Shown here: in pieces, positions 36,844-38,529 of the stretch | Layout: each line of letters starts with the position of its first letter | Numbering within the stretch: position 1 is the first letter of the stretch | Assembly (NCBI GenBank): GCA_021818335.1 | Contig: JAKAEJ010000014.1 | Span: forward strand, 1-38,529 | Direction: 5' to 3' | From: Pseudomonadota bacterium | Lineage (GTDB): Bacteria; Pseudomonadota; Gammaproteobacteria; Xanthomonadales; Rhodanobacteraceae | DNA: 38,529 bases | Notes under the pieces: model-generated | Databases searched by the model: none | Seen by the model: the letters and a program-made list of their open reading frames with translations, nothing else | Told to the model about the DNA's origin: nothing | Program-made: the position numbers and the translations under genes

Positions 36844-37596
36844 ATGCCACAGGACCAACAGTTGCGCACGCTACCGTCGTGGCAATCCGACGACGGGGAT
36901 CCCCTGCATTTCTGCACCACTTGCGCATTTTCGCAGGCAAGCAAGAGCGCGGGGTATGACAAGGCCGCGCTGCGCGACCTCCACGTCCTTGTCGAACACG
37001 TAGGCCCATTTCGCAGGGGCGACTACGTCTTTCGGGCCGGCAATTCCTTCCGCGCCATTTTCGCCGTGCGAGCGGGCGCGGTGAAAACCGTGGCCATGGA
37101 CCCCGATGGCAACGAACACATCCTTGGCTTCTACATCCCCGGCGAGGTCATCGGCCTCAACGCCATCTATCCGGAGCACTATCCGTGCGACGCGATCGCG
37201 CTCGAAGCGAGCCTTTTTTGCCGCTTCTCATTCCCCGCCATCAGCGCACTGGCTACGCGGATGCCCGGTCTTCAACAGCAGTTGTTCAAGCTGATCTCGA
37301 AGGAACTGGGAGAAGCCAATCGCCTGCTGGGCAGCCAAGGCGCCGACGAGCGGGTCGCCGCATTCCTCCTCAATCTCGCTGCACGCTATGCCGCACAGGG
37401 ATCGCCACCCAGGCAACTGCGACTGGCGATGTCGAGAAATGACGTGGCGGCGCACCTGCACCTCGCATCGGAGACGGTCAGCCGGACGCTGACCCGATTC
37501 AAGGACGCCTCCCTGATCGATGTCTCCGGCCGAACCATCACCGTGCTCGACCCGAACCGCCTTTCTCAACTCGCACAATGCATCTTGGAACGGTGA
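36844..37596 (+). CDS. FNR-type Crp/Fnr regulator lacking the third cluster cysteine
   Basis: A 250-residue FNR homologue. It has an effector cAMP-binding-like domain (FRRGDYVFRAGNSFRAIFAVRAGAVKTVAMDPDGNEHILGFYIPGEVIGLNAI), a dimer helix (LFKLISKELGEANRLLGSQGADERVAAFLLNL) and a helix-turn-helix with the FNR recognition residues E..SR (ASETVSRTLTRF). E. coli FNR holds its 4Fe-4S cluster with Cys20, 23, 29 and 122. Offset by four, this protein has Cys24, Cys27 and Cys126, but position 33 is Ser (AGC at 36940-36942). An extra Cys115 is near the fourth ligand. The start at 36844 is preferred for conservation; ATG 36757 is also open. It probably binds TTGAT-N4-ATCAA-like sites. Confidence 0.92.
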   Translation: MPQDQQLRTLPSWQSDDGDPLHFCTTCAFSQASKSAGYDKAALRDLHVLVEHVGPFRRGDYVFRAGNSFRAIFAVRAGAVKTVAMDPDGNEHILGFYIPGEVIGLNAIYPEHYPCDAIALEASLFCRFSFPAISALATRMPGLQQQLFKLISKELGEANRLLGSQGADERVAAFLLNLAARYAAQGSPPRQLRLAMSRNDVAAHLHLASETVSRTLTRFKDASLIDVSGRTITVLDPNRLSQLAQCILER

Positions 37597-37841
37597 CCCA
37601 AATGCTCGGGTGCGCCCATCACGCATGACGAACGCAGGCCGTGTGCATCGCCACGTGCGGACATGCCACGACACGGCACCCTCGTGGAGGGGCAAGCGAA
37701 GTCGCAGCGAGCCCGTGATGCGTCGCAACTTGGCGCAAACGATGCCGGCCACTCAATATGAAGACGGCGTTCCACCGTCGCAACCTCGGCGCCCGCAACC
37801 CACCACGTGGCAACCAGCGCCAATCTCCTCCGGAGGCTTGA
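37597..37841. other. 245-base spacer between the FNR and S9 peptidase genes
   Basis: No supported gene. A possible promoter for the peptidase is TTGGCG at 37732-37737 and CAATAT about 18 bases later, weak by sequence. No terminator hairpin with a T-run was seen. Confidence 0.3.
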
Positions 37842-38529
37842 ATGAAGAGCCGTTCTGCCCTTGCTTCACTCGCCGCCATCGCCATGGCGTTCGCGCTGCC
37901 GGTCGCGTTGGCCGCCACACCGATCCGGCTCAAGGACTACCGCGACCTGGTGCGCATCGTGTCGCCACAGTTCTCTCCCGATGGGCACCGGCTCGCCCTG
38001 GTCACCATTCGACCCGATTTCGTGCACGACCGTTACCTTGCCACGCTCCGCACGATTGATCTCGATGGCAACTCGCAGCACGTGCTCGTGCGGGGCATGC
38101 GGGATCTGCGCATGCCCCGCTGGTCACCCGACGGACGATCGTTGGCCTTTATCGCCCGGGTGGGCAAACGCCAACCACAGGTCTACACCGTGCCTGCTGT
38201 CGGTGGCACGCCGGAGGAGCTGAGTGACGCGCCGCGGGGCGTCCAACAATTCGCCTGGAGCCCTGGCGGACGCCGAATCGCCTATGTCACCCCGGATGCA
38301 TCGCCCATCAGCGACAAGGACCGTCGCATGCACCACGACCTCTTCACGATCCACGACGACGACTATCAGGTCCGTACACCGGCGGTGGCTTCCCATATCT
38401 GGATCCTCTCCCTTCGCGGCGGCAAGACGCGACAGTTGACCTTCGGCACGACCAGCGTTCTTGAACATGCCCCTCCGTTTGCCGGTAGTGTGTCCGCGCC
38501 GGCCTGGTGGACGGATGGACGCTGGATCG
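37842..38529 (+). CDS. S9-family prolyl oligopeptidase-like peptidase, 3' end cut by window edge
   Basis: The first 229 codons of an exported S9 (dipeptidyl/prolyl oligopeptidase-like) peptidase. It starts MKSRSALASLAAIAMAFALP with a signal peptide ending near ALA-A. The visible part is the beta-propeller domain with repeated WSPDG-type blades: SPQFSPDGHRLALV, PRWSPDGRSLAFIARVG and FAWSPGGRRIAYVTPD. The catalytic alpha/beta-hydrolase domain (Ser-Asp-His) lies beyond the window. GGAGG sits six bases before the ATG at 37842. Frame is open to the end without a break. Assignment to S9 rests on the start and blade pattern. Confidence 0.88.
   Translation, partial: MKSRSALASLAAIAMAFALPVALAATPIRLKDYRDLVRIVSPQFSPDGHRLALVTIRPDFVHDRYLATLRTIDLDGNSQHVLVRGMRDLRMPRWSPDGRSLAFIARVGKRQPQVYTVPAVGGTPEELSDAPRGVQQFAWSPGGRRIAYVTPDASPISDKDRRMHHDLFTIHDDDYQVRTPAVASHIWILSLRGGKTRQLTFGTTSVLEHAPPFAGSVSAPAWWTDGRWI

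Overview
The window looks like chromosomal DNA of a high-GC gammaproteobacterium of the order Lysobacterales/Xanthomonadales, most likely Rhodanobacteraceae (Dyella, Luteibacter or Rhodanobacter type). This rests on the reverse-strand order prmB-aroC-asd-fimV-truA-trpF-trpB-trpA-accD, a complete System I cytochrome c maturation operon, frequent GTG/TTG starts and strong G/C bias at third codon positions. The genus is inferred, not proven.

Region 1 (1-9377, minus strand) is a tightly packed housekeeping block: prmB (release-factor methylation), aroC (chorismate), asd (aspartate semialdehyde), fimV (polar/type IV pilus hub protein), truA (tRNA pseudouridine), trpF-trpB-trpA (late tryptophan synthesis) and the start of accD (cut by the window edge). 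Region 2 (9378-13955) holds an unknown exported protein coupled to psd, an orphan gene behind a palindromic promoter, an MltD-like murein transglycosylase with three LysM repeats, and greB.

Region 3 (13431-21780, plus strand) is a chain of twelve genes in which every junction overlaps: greB, a DUF3293 gene, ccmA-B-C-D-E-F-G-H-I, and a SAM-dependent methyltransferase. The Ccm proteins move heme across the inner membrane and attach it to apocytochromes c, so the strain should make c-type cytochromes. katG (21918-24110) follows with a partial OxyR-like box.

Region 4 (24154-26523) is a small sulfur module. A DUF442/phosphatase-like gene diverges from an operon of an ETHE1-like persulfide dioxygenase and a group II truncated hemoglobin, with a rhodanese just downstream. 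Together they suggest handling of sulfide-derived persulfides with an oxygen- or gas-binding globin; no local regulator or sulfide:quinone reductase is present.

Region 5 (26524-38529) is accessory. It has an unknown secreted protein, a galE pseudogene with an 11-bp tandem duplication and two stop codons, a stand-alone HD-GYP domain, an M61 peptidase, a GNAT acetyltransferase, a small membrane protein, an AraC regulator, a peroxiredoxin, an apparently integrase-less integron gene cassette with a clear attC site, an HPP-like membrane protein, an FNR-type regulator whose third iron-sulfur cysteine is serine, and the start of an S9 peptidase. No rRNA, tRNA, CRISPR array, intact insertion sequence or prophage gene was recognised.
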